Source: Fasciola hepatica
Lineage: Eukaryota > Platyhelminthes > Trematoda > Plagiorchiida > Fasciolidae
Reading direction: 5' to 3'
Length of the DNA: 64,000 bases
Assembly (NCBI GenBank): GCA_948099385.1
Contig: CANUEZ040000029.1
Coordinates: 2,077,501 to 2,141,500, forward strand
Shown: piece by piece, positions 36,035 to 48,992 of the stretch
How positions within the stretch are numbered: position 1 is the stretch's first letter
Layout: the number at the start of each line of letters is the position of its first letter
Program-made: the position numbers and the translations under genes
Notes under the pieces: model-generated
Told to the model about the DNA's origin: nothing
Seen by the model: only the letters and a program-made list of their open reading frames with translations
The model's database searches: none

Positions 36035-36990
36035 GAATATATTCCGAAGGCTAACTACTTGCAAACGTATTCACGAATATATTTTACAGAGATGTCTGAT
36101 AATTTGATCAAAAGTGGGGTGCACAGCATCAATTATTTTAAAAAATGTTCATAGAAACGGGATCATGCTGACCTCATTATTAAACTTTCCCAGGTGGGAG
36201 TGTTTTACGCAAACCTGGTTACCAGCAACGTGTTTTTGACCACTTGGCCGATTCAACAAAAATCGGAGTAGTGTTTCTTCTTCAACAAAATCCATTTTTC
36301 TCCTACTGACTCGTCTATATTATTCCACAAGCATGTTTTGCTCATAACATATACAATATCCTATTATTCTCAACATCACAGTAGTCGGATTATTGTCTTT
36401 TCTTGCATAGCAAGACAAGAACATGAAGTTTTGTATCAGTCCTCCGATCATCCAACTGTCATGGATATTAGACTTGACAGTGACTATTTACACGAATGCA
36501 ACTTTATTTACTAGGCTCCAGCACTAGGGTACACAGAGATGAGCATAGATCGGTGATTATTTCAAGGGACCAGAATGTCGCTGAACTTCAACTCGGACAC
36601 AATTCTGACCAAACTCAATTGGATGAACCAAATTCACGGTCACTACCTGAATAGTGTCCGACTACGTCGATCGTCCTTGTTGGCATAAACATCACTGTCC
36701 ATGTATAAAGCTGATCGACGATGACCCAGCCCTGTTGGAATATCCTCCCTGAGTAATCTCTTTACCATTCCCCAATTCATGGTAATGTTAGGCAATTCAG
36801 AGCACCAAGTAAACGAGATAAGATTTGTACACGAAAATACTCGTATAATGTGGATTTTACAAAACATGACTAATTGCGATAGGTAAGAAAAAAGTGTGCT
36901 CACACCTTGTTGAATCAAACCACTCAGTCGAGGTGATAAACGCTTTTCGCACCATTTTCAAAGTCCGAGGAAAGCAATCAAGACTTGTCA
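36035..36990. other. No gene seen
   Basis: AT-rich spacer without splice-flanked frames or recognised repeats. Confidence 0.5.
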
Positions 36991-36992
36991 AG

Positions 36993-37290
36993 TGTCGCAT
37001 CTTAGCCACAGCCGAAGCCGTGAGCATTCGTCTCTACAATCCTCCCCTGTGCGCTCAGAAACAATTTGTGCAAGCACTTAAGCTTCCGTGGCCCACGTCA
37101 TGGTCCCGAACACATGTGCAACCACTTGAACATTCCACACTGTGATCAATTTCACATGCACACACGCACGTGCAGAGACAGATTTGGATTGCCATTGTCC
37201 GTTCTTATTTTGAGTCATATATATTGTTATGTATTGGTATGAGTACGAATAACTGAAAACGAGCTTGTTCGCCACGTTGTTTATTCTCAA
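36993..37290 (+). repeat. Dispersed repeat, near-complete reference copy
   Basis: This copy is uninterrupted and shows the order of landmarks shared with the duplicated dimer at 8.2-8.85 kb: catcttagcc, tctctacaatcctcccctgt, gcaagcacttaag, ggcccacg, gaacacatgtgcaa, cactgtgatcaatttcac, an acacacgcacg stretch, tattggtatgagtacgaata and gagcttgttcgcc. Frames inside it (36894-37145 plus, 37078-37290 minus) are repeat by-products. No tRNA-like boxes were found, so its class is undetermined. Confidence 0.8.
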
Positions 37291-37676
37291 GAAAAAAGTA
37301 ATTCAAAGTGAAAATCTGAAGTGCTCATTAGACATGAATTTGTATTCAGTTGCTGACTTGCGGTTTATATGTCCTGGGTCCAAGGATAGTATACAAACAC
37401 GCTCAAACATTTTCCATTCTCATCTTGTGCAGTCAATTACCAAGAGAGCCACAGCTTCTTCTATCTATCACACAAGAAACATTTTCATTTAACAATATCC
37501 CCAGGAGGCAGGAAATCCCAGACTCATAATCTGCCAATGTTGTAACGATACTAAACATCCAGACCATATTTCACAAGTAGAAAAACTGTAAAATACAAAG
37601 GAATGAGCGAAAATCAGAAGGTGCATATATATGGCATACTTTTGAAGTAAGGGACATATGGAAGACTGGGTGGAGG

Positions 37677-37958
<282 letters not shown>

Positions 37959-38009
37959 CAGATGGAAATGCGGTTGAGTGATTGGCTCTTTGATTGATTG
38001 ATTGATTCA

Positions 38010-41000
38010 TTGAATGATATTTTGTCTGCGAAGTTGATTCAGCTACGTTTCCGTCTGCCTTCTCTACTTTGTCTCCAACTATACTATATCCCATAAAAAG
38101 AGGTTTATATAAACTAATGGCCGATACTCATCATGCATTTTTTTATTAAAAGAGCATTTTAGAGTTCCAGTTCGTGAAGCATCTGTCAATATTCTGCTAG
38201 GATTCATGGGTAAAATGGCTTTCCTACTTGGGACAACAGACAGAAATTGCAACATTGAAATTCGGGAAACCCCAAACACCATCGTTTGCGTGCTGTACAG
38301 TTTATTTTTGAAGAATGTAAATTAATTTGTCCCCTATGCATAAGAAGTTAGCTTATCACCAAAATAAAATCAACGAGTTCAGAAATTTTAGATATTTTCT
38401 GGTATACAACAACCATTTGCAATAGTCTTTTGACGTCATCTTCTTCCTGTCAAATACATTTTCACCTCTTGGTATCTCGGTGATAAATTATCTTTTGCCG
38501 TAAAACATTTATCTTGTTGATTAGGAAAACAACTTTCGCACCCGATTTTTTGCATGGAATCGCAAGCTCGTAGACATCAATGCAAGAACTCACCATAAAT
38601 TCATCACTAGTTAGTCGTGTTTCACACCATGCCCACGAAATTGAACGGTTTTTTCTGAAAAACCTATCAAACGTATCCGTTCTCGTAATGAAAGCGAAAA
38701 CGTGTCCCGTTACGTTTCGCCTGACTCAGAGTTCAACACAAATGAAAAATTTGTACTTTTTGATTTTTGTAGAGATTTTTTGAAAGCTGTGTCAGCATTT
38801 AGTTAGAACACAAATAAATAAACGAGAACAGTCCTCGGCCGGCAAAGATGGACGGGGTTTCGGGGAGAACAAACGGGAAGCAAGTTGTAGCAAGTGCGAC
38901 AATTCGGAGATTGGAAACGGTTGAATTAGGAGTGAAGTCTCCTTTATTCTGGATGAGTCCATACGCTTGGATGTTTTCATTCTTATGTGATCTTGACCAT
39001 GCCATTTCATTTGATCAGCCACAAGCTTTGTTTCTCGTCGAGGTATTTTGCATCCCAAGTGTTTAGTAACCAACTGGCATGTACATGAATAAAATGGAGG
39101 TAGACAAAAGATGGTACACAATGAATAATTGGGTGAACGAATAATCTACTTAGGTCGTGTATTAGAAAGAACTCAATAACTGAAGAGTTCAGCACACTTC
39201 CATAGTATCCGGTGAATTGTTTTTCATTACCATCTGTTTTCTCGTAAGCGTGACTCTCATAATCACACAAACAAAATGAAAATGGACAGTTGAATGAAAC
39301 CATTCATTACCGGGACAAGCAATGAGAACTGAATACAGGATGTCAATGGTTGGAAGGTGAGTGTCAGAGAGGGAGTTATGGAAAACCTGACCAGTGGGCT
39401 TGAATATGTGGATACTTTAGGGTTTTTGTGTGTCTGGTTCAACGGATTAACTCACTGAGTCCTTTAAAATATTGGAGAATGTGGACAGATATGTCGACCA
39501 GTATTGCTATTGTAATCACACGTTTTCGCTCATCCCCTTCACAATATTACGTGAAGAGCATTCTTACTTTCTCCATCAGCTTGTTTTTATTTCGATAGGG
39601 GTCAGTGATGACAGATAGTGACCAGAATCGATTAGGCTAGTATGCGATCAATGGTTGTTAAAACACAAGGCATTAGATCATCAACCATCCTATCTCTAAG
39701 ATCATCGTAATGGACTTCGTTTAGTCATTGTAACTGATTCGTTGTCTAATTGCTTCGTGAGTGATGATGACCATTTGACTTTCCTTACTACTATGGAGGC
39801 AAAATTTGGTGAGTATCGCATCTAACACGAATCAAGTCCATATTTTATCTTTTCTTGTTTTTTTGGCAATATTAGATAAAATACAATACAACAATTGGTG
39901 TATCGCAATAGCACTTTTTCACAAAGTACCCTATGCCTGTCAAATAATTGCTACTAATATGTGCGATGATTACGAGGTAACTGCATTGTCGCTGGTTTCT
40001 CTCTGTTGAGCTTAAAAAGCCTTCGCTGTGAACAAATGCTATACAAAGGATCACCTGAAGCCTTCATATTCAGAACGTACACTCGGAAGTCGGTTGATCT
40101 AAAATAACTTTTTTTAACAGTCAGGTAGTTTGTTGAGTTAAACAGTTAGGAATATCAAAGTTGATCTTTCATGAATACCAAAACTGGGAACATTTGTCTG
40201 CTTTCTACGTACGTGACCATCATGACAGTCATAATCTCCAATCATAGACTTAAAACGCACGAAAGTTCACAAAACGATAACTTGACTTGCTGGAAATGTC
40301 CGCTCAATCTTTTCTCACCTGAATAAATTCTAGATTCCGGAATGTGCACGTTGCGATATCACATAAAAATCTTATACGAAATGGGTGTGCTTGAAAGAAT
40401 CAAGGTTCGTTCAGATTAGAAAAGCATTTAGGTGAAGTGATTGGAGTGAGATCGATCTGTTAGTTCACGTTTCTGGTTCGTGACAGTCACGTGTTTTGGA
40501 TCTGAGTCATCAGAGTGAGTTCATTGTGCTTGCTCTCGGGGTAGTTGGAGAGATTGGACGACGTTTTCCGTGCACACAGAGCAGATGATAGCCATCATGT
40601 GTAGGCAGATGTGTTTGTGGGAATTAGGGAATACTCACTAAACGGTCTGGTATACCGTATCTACCATCCGGGCTAATCTGGTGATTAGATATTCGACTCA
40701 CAATCGTTTAGTGGTAGTTTAAATCGCGATGAATTTTAATACAGTTGTTATTAAACGGGAAATTCAACATTCCAGGAGATACAAGCTATAACATTTATTT
40801 CCATTACATACGAGAAGCGACAGAGAACAGTGCTTGACGAACCGCCTACCAACATTTTACTCATGCGATCATCAGCGTTCACATAATTTCTGTGGTCACT
40901 TCTGCCTAAAAACTTTGCATTTTCTCGAGCTAGTGCCTGAAGACAATTAATTTCACGAAAAGAACCTTATTGCCGTTCATTGATCAGACCAATCTTCAAA

Positions 41001-42345
41001 CAGGAGATCTTTCTTTGTACTCATTTCGTCTCTTCCCCACAAGCAAAATTTGACCGGGAATTCTTTCAGCATTACGATGAGTTTCACCGTAAGATATTAT
41101 CGGAGGATTAACAATAATTCCAGTATGATCAATAATTGGATTCATTGTAGTTGCTTTTAGGTTGGTTGGGTTATTAGGCAGTTTGAAAGCAGCATCGAAC
41201 TGCTCAAGCAGCAGTGTGACGGTCAATGATCCGCATTACTGGTCAGTTAAAACGAGCAGTATATGCTGCATAGCTTATTAATACAAAGTAGTTTGATCGC
41301 GAACGCACTGACTAATTCAGCAGAACAATTATGACTTCTCTCAGTGGACAACATTCAAGCATAACCTGAATGTTCCGTCTCTTTCAAGTGAGACCAACTG
41401 AAGCAAAGTAGATCACAAATGTCAGTTGCGGTATCTGCAGCGAGGTTTTAAAGCACTAGGCAGATGGGACAAAATTAGTCCAGTTTACCAGGTGCAAACA
41501 ATTATTCAACATTATGTATGTTTTCGATTGAGTTTCTGTCGATCAGTCTATCAACAAAGCTATTCATAACATATAGACCTTCCCTGTCGAACGGCTTCTG
41601 ATTGGTAAGCTTGGCCTTTAGGTCATAAACGCTTCACCACCAAACGAGATGATATCATCAGGGCTCAGGTTATCACCTCGAATGGTGATGAAACATTGGC
41701 AACCTATACTCCAAGCTCAGTTATCAGAAGCCGTTGAACAACATCATCTTGAGCTACAATCAACACCAATTTTCAAAACTACCGGGTATAAACTTTTCCC
41801 GTTGATCTTCACATTACTTAGCCAGACCGACTGAGTGGTCATGTGTCGTATACCTTCCTTATTGAAGTCCTGTAAGTTTCATGCATGGTTTATTCACACC
41901 AACACAGACACAATGCGTGTGAATGTAAAATGTTCCCGATATGCTTCCTTTGGCGAAGCATCTGCTCGAGCAAAGGAGTGACGCCGGTTCGATTTCGGCT
42001 CGCGGGGTTCGACTATTCGATGGGGGAAAATGAAGGTGAATTTTCCGTTACAAAGATTCAGGCCGTATTGAAGGTTTCTAACTAGTCGCATTCGAATACG
42101 ACCAATTTATTCTGCTATGCCTAATTTCACAGGGAGTTTCCATTTCAGTAAACTGTGCCTAATCCGTGGCTGTATGTATTCCAAGACCACAAAGCACATT
42201 GTCTAGAAAAACACATAGGCCTGGTACAACATGGAACAATGCCGTAAAACAGACTAGTCCTATTGTACTGATCCAATTAGTAAGCTGCTCACACACGTTC
42301 CAGTCAGTGCACTGTCAGAATTCATCACTACTTTCTCATCTGCAG
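38010..42345. other. No supported gene
   Basis: Scattered frames of 60-110 codons occur, for example 38079-38282 minus, 38580-38783 plus, 38792-39121 minus and 40996-41226 minus, without matching splice sites. A B-box-like ggttcgatttc at 41986-41996 has only a poor A box. Confidence 0.45.
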
Positions 42346-42350
42346 CCTAA

Positions 42351-42566
42351 ATGATCATCGTATCTTGCCTATCTTGGCGAGATGGAGAAACACACGACTA
42401 TGAGTTTTATGTCGAACAAAAGTGGATAGTCAATTTGGCACTATTCCAACAACGCAAACAAATCACCTACGTGAATATGCAAGTGAATGTTACGAATATG
42501 AAGGGAAGTGAAAACCGAGTGAATTGGTTGCCATTCTTCAAATTCACTTGTGATAATCACCATATG
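42351..42566 (+). CDS. Candidate 5' coding exon of a plus-strand gene
   Basis: A strong acceptor (ctttctcatctgcag, 42345) is followed by CCTAA and then an ATG at 42351, so the coding start would fall just inside a spliced exon. The frame runs 72 codons to a donor-like ATG|GTATCA (intron from 42567), or on to TAA at 42617. The peptide is polar with YVEQKWIVNLALFQQRKQ and an NVTN glycosylation motif. The minus strand is also open from 42544 to 42783 with its own donor-like G|GTGATT at the same ccatatgg palindrome, so strand choice is uncertain. The four plus exons from here to 44269 may form one gene. The function is unknown. Confidence 0.35.
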
Positions 42567-43101
42567 GTATCATATGGCATTCGTTCAAGTCCACTGACCA
42601 CCGGGTGTAGCAAATAATTCTCCCGATCGAACTTGGTCCTATATGGTCATATTCGTCATGGCGTCCTACTGGATTCCACAATTTGATCCAAACAGTTTTG
42701 TTCATAGTATTTCGTCGGGCAATTGGCAGTTGTTGAAAGGTACTCGGATTGTCTCGGTGTATTTTACTTATAAAATACACCAAACACAGAGCAACTTGAG
42801 CTGATCGTGTTCGGTGTAATGTGAACCGAAGAAGAATTTGATAAACCCATGCGGTGCTTTTGAAATTAACAAATATGAGAAATACAAACGCAGGCCCCGA
42901 TAAATATCAATTATGGGGTCAAACAAAATGGTACACAGTGGTCCATGTATCTGTACATAAATATGCTCGAAATCAGTCCAAAATATTATGGAGATTTTAG
43001 TAGGAGAAATGAACACACTAGTTGAGGACATCGTATAGACATAAAATAACAGCCAAAACCAGAATTCAGGGACCGCATGTCCATCATGATATTTTGTGCA
43101 G

Positions 43102-43178
43102 GTCAGTTCACGGACAAGGTCTCAGGTGGACATTGGTCCGTGTTCACTCTGGCATTGATCACTTTCGTGGGAATTACC
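43102..43178 (+). CDS. Candidate exon encoding a membrane segment
   Basis: A strong acceptor (gatattttgtgcag, 43101) and a donor ACC|GTAAGG (intron from 43179) enclose 77 bases. The open reading ends with GGHWSVFTLALITFVGIT, a likely transmembrane helix. It begins at phase 1 and ends at phase 0, which matches the start phase of the next candidate at 43602. The protein family is unknown. Confidence 0.38.
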
Positions 43179-43601
43179 GTAAGGGCAATTGGTGGTTTAT
43201 TTTCAACCTCTTGGCGCCGTAAGCAAATGAAGGTAACCTCGGTGAGGTGGAAATCGTAGTTGCATATGCATGGTTGAAGGCTGAAATAATGGGGAAGTTT
43301 TATGGGTCAGGAAACATCTAATAGCGCATCAAAGAATAACTAGAAAGGACCAACTTCTAAACATTTGTCCAGTAGTCCTAATTACCTTTGGGACAGAGGA
43401 GAAACCGTGTACCCAAGCAACATTTTTATTCCAGTAGTTTGTTAAGAAGTGCTCAGTGATTCCGCAAGAGTAATCAAATGATGCTGATTATCTATGAACC
43501 CAAAATTCTCCTTCAGCAAAAAGCAGTTTGCCATCCAGTTTACAAAGATTCGAAGTGATGACCGCTTTACCTTACTTATTAGAAATAACTGAACCATCCA
43601 G

Positions 43602-43700
43602 GTTATGTGGCATGTCCCTTTTCACAGCATATATGGGCAACCATGTGATAAAGATGTGAATTATGCTATTTCTGCAAACATGCCCGTGTGTCGATCCAGT
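43602..43700 (+). CDS. Candidate exon following the membrane segment
   Basis: An acceptor at 43600-43601 (gaaccatccag) and a donor AGT|GTAAGC (intron from 43701) give 99 bases, 33 whole codons, phase 0 to 0. The peptide VMWHVPFHSIYGQPCDKDVN has two cysteines, including the NMPVCRSS end. Joined to 43102-43178 it would place a short Cys-containing loop after a membrane helix. The frame stays open to 43844 if the donor is not used. The function is unknown. Confidence 0.33.
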
Positions 43701-44054
43701 GTAAGCCGAATGAAACCTACGCGGACCCCACATTATGCAGTCAAGTCACAAGTTTATTCCAGCGGTGGATACTATGTGCCTACATGCCTCGGAGGAGTAA
43801 ATGGTCTGACCAAGTTTGTGAACAGTTCCAGTAGCCCGATGTGATCCCCAAGGCTCAGCTGCTGGAGTGTAAACACACAGCACACAAACGCGATCAGCAT
43901 CCTTGTGAAACGTCCAAGTGAGACAAATGAATCAGTCTTTTCGGATCACTTTGTGATTTATCAACAAAGACAGTAGTTATTTAACTTAAAACATAATTGT
44001 CACGAACCACTAGAAACACCTTAACATTTAACCCTAATTTGTTTTATTTTGTAG

Positions 44055-44269
44055 GAACTGGATTTGATTGCGGAATCCACAAGTATTTCTCGAACCATAA
44101 TAATGTTTTATTCACACGATCACTGCGTGACAAAGCATTATTAAAACTTCACACGATCAACTACCAACCAATAAAGGATCTTTTGGCGCTTCAAGCAGAC
44201 ATGCAAACATTTGTTCCCTGTTCTCCCACTTGGACGGATTGGGAGAATGCCCAAATCACAATTGAATAG
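44055..44269 (+). CDS. Candidate 3' terminal exon of the plus-strand gene
   Basis: A strong acceptor (tttgttttattttgtag, 44054) opens 71 codons ending at TAG (44267-44269). The peptide reads GFDCGIHKYFSNHNNVLF and then a basic, Leu-rich part (SLRDKALLKL, KDLLALQADMQ) ending SPTWTDWENAQITIE. It starts at phase 1; the nearest upstream candidate ends at phase 0, so an exon or alternative donor is missing between them. An AATAAA follows about 100 bases after the stop. Confidence 0.4.
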
Positions 44270-44368
44270 CGGTACTTGTGATCAGTCATCTTTGAATCAA
44301 CAATCGGAAGAGCATAACAGAATGGAAATTAGCTGTTCAGCGGAACCAGCAGTGATGAAGATGGGCAA

Positions 44369-44374
44369 AATAAA
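44369..44374 (+). promoter_or_regulatory. Candidate poly(A) signal AATAAA
   Basis: Plus-strand hexamer about 100 bases after the stop of the 44055-44269 exon candidate and inside the interval between the two convergent candidate genes. Confidence 0.35.
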
Positions 44375-44593
44375 CCAGTGAATCAGGCCGGCTCTCCTTT
44401 CATCGAATGTCACAGTTTGGATGATGATTGGATTGTTTGAAAATGAACCACATAAAGCTTATCCGATTATATTGATTCCTGCCTTACAACAGGGTTGTCC
44501 ATGACACAAAATTCTACTTTATCAGAACCACATCATGAGAGCAAGATGAAATTCCCTTCTAGTCCGAGCGACAAAAATGTGACAAGTAATAGT

Positions 44594-44943
44594 TCAGTGA
44601 ATCAGACGAACACATTCACCTGCTACTGATCCTGTTCCATTCAGGCTTCTTGTTTTATAACACTCAGAATACAGAGAATCAAACGCCCTACGTGGATGTG
44701 TTCTTTTGTTTCCTTTTTGTACCTTTTGGCAATGTGATTGAACAAATTTGAATTTTCTGGCCAACAGATGAAAATAATTTTGAACGAGGGACGAAAAAGT
44801 CAACTGTCTTTCTAAGTTCTCCCAAATGAATCTATACTTTCGAGAATTGTTTGATATATATATATCCCGGAGGCAGTTCCAATCTATTTTAATGGAATTC
44901 AAGTCGGCTTCCAAATCAGACATCCATTTGATTATTATTCTTC
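44594..44943 (-). CDS. Candidate terminal exon of a minus-strand gene
   Basis: On the minus strand the frame is open from above 45007 to a TGA at 44594. A plausible acceptor is ccactag at 44944. The peptide is polar with SDLEADLNSIKIDWNCLRD, KYRFIWENLERQL and LLARKFKFVQSHCQK. A good donor AAG|GTACAA at 44723 would end the exon earlier; without it the frame continues as a basic, Ser-rich tail. It faces the plus-strand candidate ending at 44269, giving a tail-to-tail pair about 325 bases apart. The phase with the upstream candidate fits only with a weaker acceptor, so the join is unproven. Confidence 0.35.
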
Positions 44944-45023
44944 CTAGTGGACTCAATTTCTCGTGCCATGGATATTGCATACCACAAACCGGATATTGTT
45001 TTACCATTCAGCAAAAGCCTCAC

Positions 45024-45292
45024 TGAGGCTCCTTATTTTGTAAATATCCAAAACGACCAAAACATTTGACGTAACTCAACCACCAAAAATCATGTGCAAA
45101 GAGCTCCCTGTAGAACAGCTCCTGTGGGAATACATCAGGTGGGATAATGTGGTCGCTACATGTCATCAGATTATTTTTGACATTCAAGTCAGACAATCTT
45201 CTCAGAGGTATAGTCTCATTGGTTGACATTTGTGCTTCCCCGTTTTGGGTCCTGCTGCTTTTGAGTGACACGGACTTCAGAACTTCACCGAT
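45024..45292 (-). CDS. Candidate exon of a minus-strand gene
   Basis: An acceptor catctcaacag (45293) and a strong donor CA|GTGAGG (intron from 45023) enclose 269 bases, 89 codons plus two bases. The peptide has a polar N part (EVLKSVSLKSSRTQNGE, NETIPLRRLSD), then HIIPPDVFPQELFYREL and an aromatic stretch HDFWWLSYVKCFGRFGYL. The clean splice pair and balanced composition make it one of the more convincing exons here. It does not match a family I can name. Confidence 0.42.
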
Positions 45293-45299
45293 CTGTTGA

Positions 45300-46440
45300 G
45301 ATGATACGAGGAATTAGCATCCACACAGCTTGCTTTTCACATATTTATTTGTTGCATGGGCGTGACGGTGTATTTCACCTCGACGAATAATCTGTACTCT
45401 CACCGACATCCTTCGTAATTCTACACGGCCGTTCGAGACCGCATGGATGAGGTTTCCATCACCTCTACATCAACCACTATCCAAATTATTCAAACATGAT
45501 CAACCTGTGTGAACTGTTTCAAATGCGATAGATTGGTGACCAGTACAACCTTCGAGAATCAATCATAGCCCGAACTGCATGACATATAATATCCTATTTG
45601 ATATACAATGCTCTGATCTCGGTACACCTGAGTTAAGTGGTCAAATACCTAACCACCATTTGAACACTGGTGAATGAGAGAAAGAACTGCATAGTTCACG
45701 ATAATCGAGAATGATACTAGGACGTTTGCCAGTGAAATCGGTCTTAAAATAGCTCATCCAAAATGTCGACAACCTTCCGAATATTTCGGTTACGCTGTGC
45801 TATTGAACAACAAAGTTTTACGACGCCACAAATTCCTCACAAGTCCACTGTTGCAGCAAAACCCGTTTCAGTCAGATTTTCTTTTTCAGACAAAGACACC
45901 CGATTGAGGATCACATATTTTGGCTACTTTCTAAAATATCGAAATTCCTAACCGAATAACTGCTTATAAGACCGGAGAGTTTGATCGTTAAAAACTCCAT
46001 AAGATTCTACTTTGCTCCAAATTTGTCCATATTTGCAAACGTAGTCGAGCTCGGTGCAGTTCTTACTTGAGAACTATGTGTGCTGTACTTGCTGATCTAA
46101 GGTGCCACAGTAGGCCATCGAATGCAGTTCGTACTAATTGCCCACTCAAATCACATCAACACATGTCATCCACCCCTTTGTGAATTCGGGGTTCGACTGA
46201 CTACAGTAGGATTCCCCTACAACACATTGGATACGAACAAAAAAGACGGAACAAATCTAAAACCCCATACAGAGAGATCGAGTGGGAATAAGGAGGAAAT
46301 GGGTCAAGATAAATACCGCGGGAGAGATCAGATTTCACAAGCTTGGCCCAGATCCATCTCCAGAGCATCAGTCGGTGTCGTTGGTGTCATTAGTCTGATC
46401 AACGGTCAACGGACGGGTCTAGGTCACGCAATGGGACAGT
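45300..46440. other. No supported gene
   Basis: A 132-codon plus frame begins at 46122. Its 3' part overlaps a dispersed-repeat tail and its composition (Gly, Ser, Gln) is not decisive, so I do not call it. Confidence 0.45.
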
Positions 46441-46479
46441 TGGTCTCTTCACATTCCTTTATTTCTGACCTATCACACT

Positions 46480-46600
46480 ATTGGGATTATTATTTTGTCC
46501 ATTTAGCATTGTTCCTATGAAACGTTATGTGGGGGTATCATTACGAATCCCTGAAAACGAGCTTGTTCACTGCCCTGTCGTATTCTTCAGGTGTTCTGTG
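46480..46600 (+). repeat. Dispersed repeat, 3' tail only
   Basis: This aligns loosely to the last 110 bases of the 36993-37290 element: attgttcctatgaaacgtta, then a ggtatcattacgaat-cctgaaaacgagcttgttc core. The 5' three-fifths of the element is absent or too diverged to see. Confidence 0.55.
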
Positions 46601-48990
46601 GGATTATCCGGACAGTTTCCCTACTTTTCAACTGGTATCCACTCTATCGACTCACGGTCAATGGGGTAGATTTTACCAAAAAACGTCTTTGGAACGTTAG
46701 CAAATACCAATCACCGATGTACGCATTACTGTTCAGCTGAAAGATGGAAATAAATAATCCGGTCGTGGTACGTTTCACTTCCATCAGAAATGACAATCTG
46801 GGCCTCAGACGTGGTTGCAATCCGAAGATATTCATGAATTATGCTTCTATAGCTCATTTCGAGAGGCTCGTCTCGAACAATGGAGCATAAAAAGAATATT
46901 GGATTATGCAGTATTTTGGTTTTTCATCTGTGTCGTGCTTTTTACTCCTTAGCACCTTAATGGAGAGAACATTTTAGATAAGTGAAATTGAACATAGTTG
47001 GTATATTACCTGATGTAATCCACTTCCTCGATAGGTTTTACTGCTATCCTTCTAAGCGAACTTACTGGAATACACATCAGCTTCGGAGCATTTCTCACTA
47101 TTGTTCACACCGAATGGAGTAAATAAAGCTGGTGCAGTTCAGCTCCAAATACCAGAATGGGAGCGCCAGATAGCATCAAAAAAGTGACTTATGTGCTCCA
47201 ATACTTACACTTTTTGATCCGATCGGGTTTGTAAACTCTTCCTTCTTCATTTTTCTCTTGAGAAATTTACGACAGTTTTTCTTGAAATATGACAGTTTGT
47301 TTTACGAGATATTACTTCCCATGATGCTAAGGCTCACCCAGACATAGGTAGAGATTTTTCCCACAATGACTCGAACAGGATATGAAACAAGCAGAACATG
47401 AAGTATATTTCAAATAAAGAAGCTTTGAAAACATGCAACGGTGTGCAATTACCTTCTTGTTATTTCCCTAACAATTATAATGAGCTTGATGCAGGCCATT
47501 TGGAATGACAACGATGATTCGGATTCTTCTCAATGAGAGCACCTTTAACGAATCCGATCCAGAGGACAAGTGCGTTTGGACGGAGTCAAAATAAGTCAAA
47601 AATTATCTTTTGGATTTTGGGATCGTTCGTAAAGACACCGTTGTTATTCTTCAGAAGTCACTTTTGTTTCATGCAAATCCAAATATTTATTCTGTAGTTG
47701 TTCATGTGGTTGTCAATGGTAGTCTATTACCCATTATTTCTAACTATGAAGCAATATAGACTTATTGTACTCAACGTGTTTGAACAAAATTCGGCAGCAC
47801 AGTATGAACTTCTCTAGGTGAAAACAGAACACAACACTTGCTAATTATTAGATTTGACCAGGGTTTCTGATATACAAAACTTAAATTACATGTGACTACT
47901 TCCAAGGTCCGGCAAAATTTGACAACTTTTTCATTTACTGATGCCATTCTCAAGATTTCTTCCAACAAAAGTTTTCATACTTCTGGAAATACTCAAGATT
48001 ATCTTTATGAAAGAGACCGCAATATTTTTCGAAAATAATCAATAAGACTATCTGACAGTTTAGAACACCAGTCCCAATGGATGATATTCCTGGAAAACGG
48101 AACAGCTGAATTCCGATTGTATTATGTAGCACTTTCGTCAAGGTTTATGTTTTGCTCACCTACGGGTGTTCGTTTGATAGCCTCGTTTACAGCACACATG
48201 AAATACCCAAAGTTATTTCTGTGGAGCACGTTTTTCTCCTGCGACTCAAATTGCCGTCACATATGAATTTCTACACATTCAGCAATTTTGTCTGGAGAGT
48301 AACTTCATATTTACTTGTCTCGAGAACTGTTATCTGACATTGGCATTTGTGTCATCGATTTGACATCATGCGTACTTAAATTTTCCATCAAGTAGATGCA
48401 CAATGTCATCACAATCTAATTCATGTGTCAACAATTTCATGAAATTCTCGAGCGCTGATTTGATTCTAAAGATTCAATTTCAAGCCATTGCCAGAAAATA
48501 TATACAGCAAGTGAACATTTGTAATGAAGTCCTCCCAGAAATAGACTTATTCTCATTTACACTTACTCAGAACATATCAGTAAACTCGTCGGATAATGGA
48601 CTTCACTCATGGCAAATATCAGCAAAGCACTAAACGTTGGCCTGTTGGAACTGACAGAAAGCAAATTAAATTTAGCCGAGCTATCAAATCCAGTCCAATC
48701 CAAACGTTCATATGACCAGAAAAACAACCCGCTCCGACACAAAAGTGGAACCGAATAGGCATGCATTGTTACTCTCTGTACACGAACAAACACACACACA
48801 CACGCTACAAATGAAACTTGAGTTGTTGATAAGGGCAAACAAGTTTGGAACTAGCCAGATTGTCAAGAAAACAGGAGAACACGTTTTCTGTAGTTCGTTC
48901 AAACAGGCATTTGATGTATTGATATGAAATGAATAATCATGATACAACATTTGAGCAGATATATTCACCAATCACGGAGTAAATAAAAGA
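46601..48990. other. No supported gene
   Basis: A short ACACAC run lies at about 48788-48803. A plus frame at 48403-48633 looks moderately protein-like (IARKYIQQVNICNEVLPEID) but has no clear splice pair. Confidence 0.45.
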
Positions 48991-48992
48991 TT

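Noticed and set aside
46122..46520. 132-codon plus ORF with an ATG
   Set aside because: It overlaps a dispersed-repeat tail, has no splice support, and a chance frame of this length is expected about once in the window.
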